Shown here piece by piece: positions 35,447 to 46,971 of a DNA stretch of 64,000 nt (the stretch's first letter is position 1; the number at the start of each line of letters is the position of its first letter). The position numbers were made by a program, and so were the translations under genes. The stretch lies in NCBI GenBank assembly GCA_036186865.1, contig AP025055.1, forward strand, positions 6,106,576 through 6,170,575. Reading direction: 5' to 3'. Below the pieces are notes generated by a model. That model was not told where the DNA came from. It made no database searches and saw only the letters and a program-made list of their open reading frames with translations. Source of the DNA: Eustoma russellianum. Its lineage: Eukaryota > Streptophyta > Magnoliopsida > Gentianales > Gentianaceae.

Positions 35447-36767
35447 TGTGAGATGAGCCTTAAAGATAAGATTTCCAATGTGTCACCATCTTCATCATCA
35501 AGTCCAAATGTCTTCTCATCATTGGTTGGCCTTGTACACTTGGCAAAATAAGACAACATAATTGGTCCACCTTGGCAACTCCTTGTTGGCCGAAATTTTC
35601 AACTAAAAGTGACTTGGAATTATCTTGAAAATATGAAGATAATAGCAAGAGATAATACTCTACTGTCCCCTCAACTTCTTGGCATAAACATAGGCATGTG
35701 AGGCTTTGAAAGTTTGAAGAATTCAGCCTTTTTAACTTTGTAGCCGTTGGCTACACCCTTTTTCTTTCAAAAATAAATTTTGATTTTCTTTAATAAAATA
35801 AGAAAGGATAATACCACCAAATTATCCCAAACTTCAAGCACAATAATAGGACATATGAAGTCTTCATTTGACTTCAAAAAATCTGCTCAAACTACCCAAG
35901 AAAACCAATATAGCCGTTGGCTATATTTAGTAAATTCCAAGTTGGCAATTTTGCCAACTAGCTCCTTTTTGGTTTGTCCATTTGTCACCAACTCATAAAA
36001 TGAATACCACATCATGTCCACCTGATTAATCACGTTTTTGGACATACAAAAATGTGTAGCAACTCAAATTTTTGAAGAAGAAATAAATAGATAATAGTTG
36101 ACAAGATTATGTCAACGTGTAACACCGAAATTCCCAATATTTCTTCTCATATGTCTTGATCATTTCCACACCTTTTAAAACCTTGAACAACTCTGAATAA
36201 TGATGAATAATATGCTCTTATAACATATATAAGAGTGTCTTCAAGAAAAAATAGAATGTGACATCTCAAATCGTCACATATCCAGCTATAGTCAATAATA
36301 TCATCATGTGAGAAAAAAAGATATAAGATCACCATATTATCTTCAAAATAATAATAATAACACAGCTCCAAAATGAAGATAATAATATGCTCAAGAGATT
36401 CCTTGAGTGAAAATACCAAAAATACCCTCGGGGGTTAAATGACCAAATTACCCCTGGTATATGAAACCTCCAGAAATGACCCGGATGGTCATAAATACTC
36501 ATGATATCACCTTTGTCATGATAAATAGGATGAGAATACATCATTGAAATATTTTCATCATGTGACGTTCCTACAAAACTCAAAATACCAATTTTGCCCT
36601 TTTTGGTAAGTTGTAGAAACTTCTGAGGCACGTTGGTCACAAGACAATTATACTCACCAAAATCACGTAAGAATCACATAATAAACATATATGAAACATA
36701 TATAAATGGAAAACAATCATTTCATCACTTTTTAGAAAAATTTCTAAAAACCCTAAACATTCTATGA

Positions 36768-36965
36768 GACGTGGATCTATCCATATGAGGGGCTGACGTG
36801 AGGGGCTGACGTACATCGATCGATCCACGTGAGGGGCTGACGTACGTCGATCGATCCACGTGAGAGATTGACGTCTTACTGCGAGTTTGGTTCTTCTCAG
36901 TTCAACATGGATCGATCCACATGAGGGGCTGATGTACATGGATCGATCCATGTGTCTCTGACTGA
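36768..36965. repeat. GGATCGATCCA-rich array, reverse LTR
   Basis: Repeats of ACATCGATCGATCCACGTG, GAGGGGCTGACGT and CATGGATCGATCCA. It is the counterpart of the array at 22,341-22,555, but with different units amplified. Confidence 0.85.
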
Positions 36966-37079
36966 GAGATCCACGTCATTTTTCAACCTTTAATCCCTTA
37001 TAACACCATATATAACATTTCTAAGTATTCACCACTTAAAATCATGACTTTGAAAATTATCCAAACATATTTCTCAATA

Positions 37080-37367
37080 TTCTCCCTCTTTTGGATGATT
37101 TTTCAAAATAACTTAACATGATTTTAATGTCACAACTCATAACCATTTGTTTAACATCATAAATCTTACCAAATTGTTTTCAAACTTTGTTTTCAACAAA
37201 AGTTTAAATAGTTATGCTCCCCCTCAACTTATACTCTCCCCCTTAACCTATACTCAACTTATACCAATTGAAACTTATCATACCAAATCATGACTTACCA
37301 ATTAAAATCATGTTTCTTATTCTACCTCCCCCTTTATTTTGCAAATCATGCAAAAGATTGAACTATA
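37080..37367 (-). mobile_element. reverse copy of the copia B 3' UTR
   Basis: Reverse complement of the 34,118-34,348 region, with pyrimidine versions of the polypurine tracts (CTCCCCCTTAACC, CTACCTCCCCCTTTATTTTG). It also carries the LTR-proximal 70 bp that the forward copy lost. It ends at AACTATACA, where the forward LTR takes over with a shared TATACA. Confidence 0.88.
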
Positions 37368-38540
37368 CATGCTCATTACGTGAATCTTATGTGATTTTGA
37401 TGATTTGTGACTAACGTGCCTTGGAAGTTTCTACAACTTACCAAAAAGGGCAAAATTGGTATTTTGAGTTTTAGGAACATCACATGGTGAAAATATTTCA
37501 AGGATGTATTCTTATACTATTTATCATGACAAAGGTGATATCATGATTATTTCTGACCATTCGGGTCATTTCTGGAGTTTTCATATACCAGGGGTATTTT
37601 GGTCATTTACCCCCGAGAGTATTTTTGGTATTTTCACTCAAGGAATCTATTGAGCATATTATTATCTTTATTCTGGAGCTGATTTATTATTAATTTGAAG
37701 ATAATATGGTGATCTTATATCTTTTTTTCTCACATGATGATATTATTGACTATAGCTGGATATGTGACGATTTGAGAGGTCACATTCTATTTTTTTTCTT
37801 GAAGACCCTCTTATTTATGTTATAAGAGCATATTATTCATCATTATTCAGAGATATTCAAGGTGTCAAAGGTGTGGAAATGTTCATGAAATATAAGAAGA
37901 AATATTGGGAATTTCGGTGTTACACGTTGACATAATCTTGTCAACTATTATCTATTGATTTCTTCTTCAATAATCTGAGTTGTTACACATATATACATGT
38001 TTAAAAACGTGCATATGCAGTTGGATATGATGTGGAATTCATTTTATGGCTTGGTGACAAGTGGACCAACCAAAAAGGAGCTAGTTGGCAAAAGTGCCAA
38101 CTTGGATATTTTGACTTTGTAGCCAACGGCTACTTAGCAAGTCTTGTAGATTATTTTTGAGTTTGAATTCTAGTACTCTCACATGCCCTATTGTTGTGCT
38201 TGGAGTTGAGGATATTTTGGTGGTATTATCCTTTATTATTGTTTCAAGGAAAATCAAGATTATTTTGGCAAAAACTACTTAGTAGCCAACGGCTACTAAG
38301 AGGGTGAGGAGCTGAATTTTTGACTTTGAAATTGTCAAGTCCCACATGCCTATTCTTGTGCCAAAAAGTTGAGAAGATAATGGAGTTGTTATTGCCATTA
38401 TCTTTGGGTATTATCTTCACATTTTTGAGACTTGCCATGGTGGAAATTCGACCAACATGATTTTGCCAAGGTGGACCAATCATTTTGTCTTATTTTGCCA
38501 AGTGTACAAAGCCAACCAATGATGAGAAGACATTTGGAAT

Positions 38541-39597
38541 TGATATATTATGCTGTGCAGTTTGATCAGTTAATTCTTGAGACAGATTGCCGCCTGTTAC
38601 TTCGCTACTTGTCTTCATCGGAGCAATGCACGGGTCAGCTTGCTGCTGACTTGCAGCTCACGTTAGGTTTTCTGTGCCTCAATGCCTCGACTATTTCATA
38701 TGCCCCAAGAGAGACAAATACAGCAGCACATATGCTTGCGCGTTATGGCTATCATTCTGCTGGGTTGACAAGCTATTCTTCTATGCAATCCCTCCCAAGT
38801 GAAGCGCAAGCTGCACTCATTCTAGATGTGTCAGTTCCGCACATTCGCTAAAACCACTAGTCTTCCAATGGATTGGCGTTACTCTTTATGGGTTGCCTAT
38901 GCCACAATTGTGCATGGGCAACATCGGTACGTTTCCATTATCTATTTTTTCATCTACATTCAATATTACTTTTTGCATGGTTTCACATCTTCCTTACTTG
39001 TTTACACGCTGGAACCTATCCGTGCTACATTGCTGCTGGAGCTTGGAGCTTGGAGTCCAGCAGTTTACAACTCATGGATATTTGGATGGATTAAATTACT
39101 GTTGCCTGTGTTCTACATGAGCGCAGGCAACATGGGTACGTTTGCTAAGATATGCATGCATTATCCCTTATATTGCGTTATACTAATACCGTATGTATTT
39201 CTTTTATGGGTATTATGGGTATGTTTGCGTTATGCTACGAGAGCAACACTTCGCTGCAACTCAAGGATGTCGCTGCACTGCTGTCATCACTGTCATTGCG
39301 AGACTCAACAACTATGGGAGCCCGTATTTTTGTTAATTTATTTTTTATCCTTTGTAATTCGCTTGCCAATGGATTCCAACCATATAAATATGTATGCTTT
39401 TTCCTTCGCCAGGGTTTTATCCACAAGGGTGGTTTTACCTGGCAAGGTTTTAATGCGGCATATCATATATGCTTGGAGGTTGGCAGTCTTAAACTTCCTT
39501 CATTATCTTTTTACGTATGATACATTTGATGTAATATGGTTTCCTTCCACCACAACGGAGGTTTTTCAATAATACAAGTGCGACTTTATTTTAAAAA
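38541..39597 (+). mobile_element. LINE-like 3' fragment (RNase H-like domain plus 3' UTR) inside the LTR
   Basis: LTR sequence stops at GACATTTGGAATTGA and resumes at TAGAGGCAATGG, with about 65 bp of LTR (including most of the TATA box) missing. The insert begins in frame with an RNase H-like domain of the kind found at the end of plant LINE ORF2 (LILETDCRLLLRYLSSSE, then ISYAPRETNTAAHMLARYG) and ends at a stop at 38,849-38,851. A 3' region follows with two similar GCAACATNGGTACGTTT segments (about 38,917 and 39,127), GGTTTTATCCACAAGGGTGG near 39,413, and an A-run at 39,591-39,596. This fits a 5'-truncated LINE insertion with target deletion. The long frames at 38,826-39,572 are not convincing genes. 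Confidence 0.7.
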
Positions 39598-40670
39598 ATA
39601 GAGGCAATGGTAAAGAAGATGAAACACACTTGAAGCTCACAAGCATTTGTTGAATTGTCTAGCTTTCATCTTCATCTTCTTGTTGTTATTGTTTCATTCT
39701 TTGTAGCAAAGGTGTTCTTGTTGTTTTTGTTGTGCTACAAGCCTCTTGAGCTTCATTTGTAAGCTTGATTAGCCATTCTTATAAGGCTATATCAATAGGA
39801 GGTAGAGGTGTTGCAATTAAGTGTTGCTTAGAAGGTGATTATCCAAGTCTTGAGTAGGGCTGGTGTATAACCCAAGGATCAAGCTTGGTTCTTATTGTAA
39901 GGTGAATCATTTGATAGTGAAATCCAAGGAAAGGTGTTCCTTGGGACTGGAGTAGGTCACATTGACCGAACCAGGATAAATCCTGGGTGTTCTTGTCTTG
40001 TTTCTTCATTTCTGTTTTCTGCCCGTTTTTACTGCAAATTTCACACAAATTCTCACGTCTTGAAAAAATAGCTAAACATTTTCAAAATTCGTGATTTTTG
40101 TTGGAGTTATACTTCAGACTGTTAGATTTCATTTTCAATAAGAATCACTTGATTTGAGCAAGGAAAAGTTAGTCTTTCAGTCTTTGCAAGATAACTGCTC
40201 CAGTCTGGCTGCAATCTGACCAGTTTTGAGAAAAGTTAAATTCTGTATTTATCAAGAATTGTTTAAGGTCAGTACCTTTTGAAAACTTCATCTAAACATT
40301 CTAAGGAGTGTTTTGATATAAAGATCAACCTTTTTGGTTGAGTATTCAAAGAGAAACACATTTTTTAAAATCAGCAACATTGTGTCCAATTCTGTCTAGA
40401 TTGACCACCTGAATCTTTTTATTTGTTTAATGGGTCAAACGATTTTATTTTTGTCTGATGTTTGTCCAGCGTCTTGTTAACTCATTGAAGTTTAATTCTG
40501 AAAAGTTTCATAATTTTTGGAGTTGTGTACAATTATTTTTGAATTTTTCAAAAACGGGTTCTGAATCTGAGGCACTTTCAGATTCTGTTTTCAAAGGGGT
40601 TTTTAATCAAGGGTACTAGTGTAATTTCTGCTAACCACTATTCACCCCCTCTAGTGGTGTTTATTGCAGG

Positions 40671-40675
40671 TGCAC
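40671..40675. repeat. left target-site duplication TGCAC of the chromovirus array
   Basis: TGCAC immediately before the LTR terminus TGTAGTGCC. The same five bases follow the far end of the array at 56,337-56,341. Confidence 0.9.
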
Positions 40676-41504
40676 TGTAGTGCCCCGGCCCGATACTGAA
40701 CATCTGTACCAGTGCACCTACCGTAACCCACTACGAGAGCTACGAAGCGTCAAAGCAGATCAAGCACACGTCATTTATGACGTAAGATAAATCAACGGAA
40801 ACGTCGTAGAATTAAAACTTCACTAACATCAATGTAACCAACAGAAACACAGCAGAAATAAAATGTGTCAGGGAGAGTGTCTAAAGTATCCTTCAACACA
40901 AAGTGTTAACAGTAACTCCCGCAACTAAAGGATAAGAACTGTAAGCCTGTCCATTTTAGTGACTATTGTCCCAATGAGCCCACTCGCCGATATCTTCTAC
41001 GAAAATCATCTTGTACTTTGGCTAACCTGAAAAGCAGATAGAGTAATTGTTCTTAGCGAAAACATCGCCAGCAAGTAACCCGTCTATACACCTTACGGGA
41101 TCACACACGACGAGTCACCAGTATATAAATCAATGCCCAAAATAAGGTGCTCGGGTTGGCAAATAACATCTTTATAACAAGTCATCAAATCCAAATAAGC
41201 CCCATAATTAACACACAAAATGAAACCAACACATGTAGAGCCAAACATACTACATAAACAGAACATATGCTAGTAACATTTCTTGCATGTCAAATCTTAT
41301 GCTTCGTGTAACATGATGCATGTACTTCTTCGAAACCACACACAACACCCATGCATATGTCTTCTTTCGTAAACATGTCATGCATGTCATTTCACAAAGC
41401 TTTTCATAATACTTCTTATCATATTCTTCGCGTAGCAGAACTTAGCAGAACTTTATACCCTGTGGGTGATCAGTCCACAGCAAACAGAACTTTATACCCC
41501 GTGC

Positions 41505-41750
41505 TGAAAGGTCCACGGCCCCATAACATATAACTTTATACCCTGTGCTGAAAGGTCCACGACCCCATTACATATATCATATATCCGTGCTGAAAGGTCC
41601 ACGGCCCCATTACATATATCATATATCCGTGCTGATAGGTCCACGGCCCCATAAAATAACTTTATTTTCCGTGCTGATAGGTCCACGGCCCCATAAAATA
41701 ACTTTATTTTCCGTGCTGATAGGTCCACGGCCCCATAAAATACTTTATAC
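41505..41750. repeat. 42-44 bp minisatellite in LTR 1, six units
   Basis: Units have the form AGGTCCACGGCCCCAT, then an A/T-rich part (ATATATCATATATCC or AAAATAACTTTATTTTCC), then GTGCTGA. The counterpart in LTR 2 (about 47,820-48,055) has six units, one with an internal deletion. LTR 3 (about 54,125-54,325) has five. The repetitive GAVDLSA-type open frames arise from it. Confidence 0.93.
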
Positions 41751-42557
41751 CCTGCTGTTGATTCACAGATCACGCTTTTATACCCTACTTTCGCAGGCGT
41801 GACTTTTATACCCTGTGATCAACCAGCAGCCATAGTTTCTTTTCGAAAACTTTAATCTTCTTTTCAAACTCGTATTCTTTTCGCAAACCGAAACTCATGT
41901 CGAAATGCAAAGTGTTCATGTCATGATGCAGAATGCTCATGTAACTTCATATCAACCGTGTAAACATGCACACACACTTTACATATTAAGTACAAAGTCC
42001 TGAACCTCTATCACATCCTGCTCGTACCATTTCATGTCCTTTCGTATTACAAAATCATCTGGAGTTCACACTTAACCTTGCTCGTTAATACTTCCTCAAA
42101 CACACCCCTTTTCGTACCATTTTATGCCATTTCATATTGCTAACTCACTTTGGATTCATACCTAACTTTACTCATTCACACTTAATGTTTACAACTCGAA
42201 TACACCTCATTCATACCACTTCATGCCATTTCGTATCGCGAATCCACTTCGAATTCATACTTAACCCTACTCATTCACACTTAATGTTTACAACTCTAGC
42301 ACACTTTCAAAACACTTGTAATTTATCAGCAATAGAAGAGAATAAAGGTATCTCACACACATCTTACATATCAAGTATACGGTCTTGCACCTCAACCACT
42401 CCCTGTTTGTATCTTTCCAAGTCCGTTCGTCTCACTAATTCACTTGGGATTCAATCTTATTCTTACTTAGTCAAACTTACCATCTATTCCTCAATTACAC
42501 CTCAAATACCCTTGCATTTTATGTTCAAAAGAAGTGTTTAGAGTTACTACCCATACA

Positions 42558-42832
42558 TAGGGCGCCTAAAGGGTCAAAAAGACTTCCAGTACACTTGGAA
42601 CGCCACATAAGGCGCCTAAAGGGGACATGGGGCGCCTATTCTAGGCGTTCGAAGTGTTCGGGGATGTGCCGTATACATCGAATGCCTACATGAAACGCCA
42701 AATGTGACATGAAGCGCCTAATGTAGGTGTTCGAAGTGTACGGGGATGCTCTGGGACACATTCAACGTCTACATTAGGCGTCTAATGTGACTTGAAGCGC
42801 CTAATGTAGGTGTTCGAAGTGTTCTGACCGTT
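42558..42832. repeat. GGCGCCTA-type short repeat array in LTR 1
   Basis: Repeated AGGCGCCTAA, GAAGCGCCTAATGTAGG and TGTTCGAAGTGT segments, rich in the palindrome GGCGCC. The same array lies near 48,863-49,132 in LTR 2 and 55,138-55,385 in LTR 3, the last lacking about 20 bp. Confidence 0.88.
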
Positions 42833-43772
42833 CAGAACTGCAGTTTTTTTGCAGTAACTTCCACCCAACACCCTTTTTCTTCACCCCTTCCATGTTAAAC
42901 ACCTCAAGATCCATCTTACCATCTAAATTCATCATGCTTAACACACAACTAACATGAATTAATCCTTAGACATGTCTAATAGTATCACTCTTAACCTTCT
43001 ATCATTCACAACCTTCAATAGATATCCTCAACCTTCCCAACACAACAAGACTATAACAAGGCTATCATTCATCCTTCAATTCTCTGCAACTCCTCTCAAA
43101 CATCTAAGGTGTAGACAACCAACACAAGAACATAACAAGGCAATAAACACATCAAGAATACACTTTCATGGGTATGCTTGACAAACAACAAGGCACCACA
43201 TAGCTATTCTAAGAAATTTGGCCCAAAGAACATGACTTTACACAACTAACAACAAAAATTACATATAGTAAAGCATTTAACATAGACAAGTCAAGGTTAC
43301 TAATGTGTGATCCGCATTTTCTCTTTATAAGAACATAGGGCATATAGAATCAAAATTTGCGTAAAGCGTATAGAAAGATTACTTACCTTGGAATCTAGAT
43401 ACGCTTACGAATCTAATGCAGAATTTCGATAAGGATTGCACCTAGGTTGGTCGCTCTTTCTCCCTTTTCTTCTTCTTCTCTCCTTTTCTCCTTTTCTTTT
43501 CTCTCTGGCGGTTTTCCTCTCCTTTTCCCTGTTTTAACCGACCCCTTAGGTTGATGGGGAGTTATACTAAGTGTTGTGTAACTCCCCTATCTCTTAGTAG
43601 GGACTATTTTAGTAATTTCCCTTATTTACCTTTAATTCTACTTTTAACCCCTTTCTCTTGTTCTTCTATACTTTATGTAAGTAAGTCTCATAACCTACAA
43701 AATTAATTAAGTTGCATTTAAGGTTGACTTTTAAGTATTGAAAGTCGCGCTTAAAAGTCACGGGGTATGACA

Positions 43773-43785
43773 TTCCACCCCCCTT
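43773..43785 (-). promoter_or_regulatory. polypurine tract, left internal region
   Basis: On the minus strand AAGGGGGGTGGAA lies directly before the LTR start TGTCATACCCCG. The second internal region has AAGGGGGTGGAA at 50,083-50,094. Confidence 0.88.
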
Positions 43786-43817
43786 ACAAAAAGTTTCGTC
43801 CTCGAAACTTACGTACC

Positions 43818-45246
43818 TTAATGAAAGAGTTGAGGATACTTCTCCCGCATCTGTCCTTCGAGTTCCTAAGTGGCCTCGCGTTCCGTGTGGTTGCTCCACT
43901 GAACTTTCACATAAGGGATCACTCGTTTCCTCAAAACTTGGTCCTTCCGGTCTATTATCTTCACCGGTATCTCTTCATAAGTAACATCATCTTTGAGTTC
44001 CAAGGGTTGTGCCTCAAGTACATGACTTGGATCCGTCACGTACTTCCTCAATTGTGAAACATGGAATACGTTGTGAACTTGCGCCAATATCGGAGGTAAT
44101 GCTAACCTATATGCCACGGCTCCCACCTTCTCAAGTATTTCATAAGGACCAATAAAACCAGGACTTAAGTTGCCCTTCACTCCAATATCATAGTACCCTT
44201 TTTTTAGGTGATATTCTCAAATAAACCTTTCCACCTACATTAAACTCCAAAGGTCATCGTTTAGAATCCGTCTAACTTTTGTTGCGGTCCTGAGCCGACT
44301 TGAGTCTCTCTCGAGTGATTCTCGCGCTTCCTAATGTCTTCTCGAGTCGTTCATGTTCGGTGATGGTCCTCCCACCGAATTCATCCCAATAAACCGGGGA
44401 GCTACCCTTCCTTCCATACAAAGCTTCAAAAGGAGCCATATCAATTGCACTGTGGTGACTGTTATTATGATAGAACTTCATTAACTTCACCATTACATCC
44501 CCAACTCCTTTTGAAATCTAGGACACCAGCTTTTAACATGACTTTTAGGGTATGCGTAGTCCGTTCAGACTGTCCATGTCTGAGGGTGATAGGATGTACT
44601 CATCCTTAACTCCTTACCCAGGGCTCTCTAGAATACTATCCAGAGCTTGGAAGTGAACCGTTGGTCTCGGTCAGACACTATACTTATTGGAACACCGTGT
44701 AGGCTGACAATGCTGTCCATATCTAAATTTACCAACTTCCGAGAGATACTTCCCTCGAGACTGATAGAAAATGTGCAGATTGGTCGATCGATCCAAAATC
44801 ACCAAAATCATGTTATATCCACTTCTTGTTTTCGGTAATCAACCACAAAGTCTATAGTAATAAGTTCCTATCTCTACCCTGGAAGCTCCAACGGTATCAC
44901 TAATCCACTAGGTTGTTGGTGTTCATTCTCAACTTACCGACACACCAGACATCTCCCAATGAACTCCGCAATATGTCTCTTCATCTTACCCACCAATAAT
45001 ATTGTTACCGATCCTTGTACATTCTGGTGCTACCATTGATAACCTTGAGCTGTAAGCCCCCTTGCAAAATTTCTTTTCTTAGCTCATCTAAATCATGTAC
45101 ACACATTTTTCCTCTAACATTAGTTCCCGTCCACCTTGGTCTGAAATCCATCAATCTGACTATACCTCAGTTTCCCAGCAATATCACCCACAGTCTTGTT
45201 CTTCTTTTGAGCTCCTTTCAAACAATCCATCAAACTTGGGGTGACG
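43818..45246 (-). pseudogene. left chromovirus integrase and C-terminal chromodomain-like region, broken
   Basis: Reading right to left: a decayed integrase core (VSLHGVPISIVSDRDQRF near 44,660-44,710, keeping an Asp), then the C-terminal part of the core (MAPFEALYGRKGSSPVYW, frame 44,272-44,493), then the integrase C-terminal barrel (GFIGPYEILEKVGAVAYRLA and HNVFHVSQLRKYV, frame 43,866-44,180). The pol end is chromodomain-like (VKVQWSNHTEREAT); its Trp codon has become TAG near 43,873, and the remaining ELEGQMREKYPQLF lies beyond it. Several stops and frameshifts separate the pieces. The last catalytic Glu region of integrase is not recognisable. Confidence 0.82.
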
Positions 45247-45990
45247 GTCAATGATGCGAAAACATTACTATAGAGTCAACAGAAACCAAGTTAAATTCTT
45301 CTATTTCTCTCTCAAGTGGTGACTGTCGCGCATGGTTAGATTTTCCGTTTAATACATTGGCCACCTTATTAGCTTTTCCTGGATGGTAATTAATGGTTAA
45401 GTCGTAGTCCTTTTGTAGTTCCAACCCCCTTAGCTGTCTCATGTTTAGCTGTCCTAAGGCATACGCGATAACTCGTTCGTATTGCATCAAAACACAGTCT
45501 ACAAGTGAAGTATCAACTAAACTCAATTTGGATGGAAAGTCCTTAACTTACGCTACAGTTTACGTACCTAGACTGTTTTTTGACACATCACTACATATCA
45601 CAAACCCATCAGTACCAGAAGGTTGAGCCAATACTGGAGCTATGGTTAACCTCCTCTTAAGCTCCGTGAAGCTTTTCTGGCATTCTGCCGTTCACTCAAA
45701 CTTGGACTTCTTTTGAGTAAGGCAATTGAGGAACATCGCTATTGTCGAGAATCCCTCGACAAACTTCCTATAATAACTAGCTAGACCCAAGAAACGCCGA
45801 CTTCGGTGTCATTCGTAGATCTAGACCACTTGGTAATAAGTTCAACTTCCTTCAAATCAACAGAAATCCCCTTGGACAGTTATATCTTCCATCACAGAAT
45901 TCTTAACTGCCACTGGTTTTAATCGATAGTCAATGTTGGTGTGAAATCATAATTTGATCTTGGACGCTTGGACACAGTACGGAATCTCCA
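45247..45990 (-). pseudogene. left chromovirus RT end and RNase H, with internal deletion
   Basis: The right part retains only the extreme end of reverse transcriptase (LGLASYYRKFVEGFSTIA, near 45,730-45,800). RNase H follows: a first piece around APVLAQPSGTDGF, then CVLMQYERVIAYALGQL, then directly NMRQLRGLELQKDYDLTINY and HPGKANKVANVLN (45,248-45,526). In related elements tens of residues stand between the QL and the LELQKDY parts, including a catalytic Asp; they are missing here with the frame kept. The polymerase palm and its YxDD active site are absent altogether. The right internal region has the identical layout. Confidence 0.82.
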
Positions 45991-45991
45991 A

Positions 45992-46130
45992 CTATTCTGG
46001 TGAACCACAAAGGCGCTTAACAAATCCCTTTGCCACAAAAGAGGGGTTCACGCCGCTATTAAAAGAACATTGGTGAATATCTTGTTCACTAAAATTGTAC
46101 CTCACAACACATCGGCGACTTTCCAAATAT
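45992..46130 (-). pseudogene. left chromovirus protease remnant with Asp-to-Asn active site
   Basis: The sequence HQCSFNSGVNPSFVAKGFVK corresponds to the retropepsin active-site loop, where Asp-Ser-Gly is expected; here it is Asn-Ser-Gly. The same substitution is present in the other internal region. The remnant runs out of frame toward the deleted reverse transcriptase. Confidence 0.72.
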
Positions 46131-46800
46131 CCATGGCAATCATGACATTGACGCAGACATTCGTCTTCGGCTGCTGAGCCGCTTCCCCCAGAGCATTCTT
46201 TCTCATCTCTGGACAATCTCTAACGAGATGACCTACCTGTCCGCATCGATAACACACTCTTGCCAACTTCCCACATTCACCATCATGGCTCTTATTGCAA
46301 TGCGGAAAACTCCTACAGCCTGATTTACATCTGGGTTCTATGGTGGGGGTCTCTAAAATTTTCTCGACCAGACATCTCTTCTGAATCTTGATCCAAACGT
46401 CCTGGCCTGCCACCAACTCAAATCTCTTCTCTTAACCTCTTACCTTTGTCAGAATATCCTGCATCGGCCTCTCTTGCCACCATTCTACGGAAATCACTCT
46501 CGACGCAGAAGCACGCATCCATCATGTCCTCGTTGGTTCTCATCCATGCGCTTACAATTGCTGACTGAATTCTTGAGTCCAAACCTCACTCGAACTTTGT
46601 CATCTTTAAGCGATTATCAGGCATAATCGTAGGAGTGAACTTACTCAAAGCATGGACATGGTCGGCATATTCCGACATTATCATCCGACTCTGTTTTAGC
46701 CCGTCGAACGCCCTTATCTTGTCTAAGATCGCTGTCTCAGACACGTAATACTTCAGAAAGGCATCACAAAGTTGTATCCAAGAGATCGGTGGGGTCCAAA
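46102..46800 (-). pseudogene. left chromovirus gag, N-terminally deleted
   Basis: Right to left: ISWIQLCDAFLKYYVSET (near 46,740-46,790), the gag core (MSEYADHVHAL, then FEXGLDSRIQSAIVSAWM with a stop at X), then a Cys-rich segment with two clusters, CPHC-like (SFPHCNKSHDGEC) and CYRCGQVGHLVRDCPEM, the latter a perfect CX2CX4HX4C knuckle. Only about 200 bp lie between this and the primer-binding site, so the first part of gag is deleted. Confidence 0.82.
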
Positions 46801-46971
46801 ATTAAAATTATTATAGAAAGTTAAATGATATACGCGCTCGCACACACCCAACCCAGATCGTACCTAGGCTCTAGATAATCAGCACTTATACCTAAGGATC
46901 AAACTTAAGGAAAAATCATATCTTAAATTGCTAAAAGATCATGAACCTAAGTTTCCGAGATAGATCTGAAG

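Larger units (their letters stand above)
34352..37079 (-). mobile_element. complete B-family LTR in reverse orientation
   Basis: It begins TGTTGGACCGTGCACC, the exact reverse complement of a B LTR terminus, and ends CATATTTCTCAATA, the reverse complement of an LTR start (one base changed from CAACA). Length 2,728 bp. Unlike the B 5' LTR it keeps the promoter section with a TATA box. The minus-strand open frames near 36,330-36,950 are not genes. Confidence 0.88.
37363..40675 (+). mobile_element. forward B-family LTR, 5'-truncated, with LINE-like insert, split by the chromovirus array
   Basis: It starts inside the LTR (TATACATGCTCATTACGTG, equal to about 22,624 in the other copy) and runs to GTGTTTATTGCAGGTGCAC at 40,675. 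The last nine bases of the LTR (GATCCAACA) are at 56,342-56,350, beyond the chromovirus array. About 0.4 kb of its 5' end is missing. A block of foreign sequence occupies 38,541-39,597. Confidence 0.85.
40676..43772 (-). repeat. chromovirus LTR 1 (left, 3' LTR in element sense)
   Basis: Plus-strand ends are TGTAGTGCCCCGG and GGGGTATGACA. It contains a 42-44 bp minisatellite (six units, from 41,505), a dimer of about 105 bp near 42,150-42,305 (ACTTAATGTTTACAACTC in both halves) and a GGCGCCTA-type array near 42,558-42,830. A TATA-like TTATAAAGAG lies on the minus strand near 43,321. Confidence 0.93.

Noticed and set aside
38826..39572. 248-codon frame with hydrophobic stretches, resembling a membrane protein
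   Set aside because: It overlaps two other frames of similar length, lies in the 3' tail of a LINE-like insert, and has no domain. An AT-rich tail readily gives such a frame.
41505..41750. Regular repeats resembling a CRISPR array
   Set aside because: Units are directly adjacent with no unique spacers, lie within an LTR, and the genome is a plant.
41492..41802. Repetitive protein-like frames (GAVDLSA-type minus strand, GPRPHKI-type plus strand), also at about 47,850-48,230 and 54,065-54,381
   Set aside because: They are translations of the 42-44 bp LTR minisatellite on both strands.
42137..42541. Ser/Thr/His/Phe-rich frames repeated in all three chromovirus LTRs (also near 48,427 and 54,415)
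   Set aside because: They lie within the LTR, across a dimeric subrepeat. They recur only because the LTR recurs.
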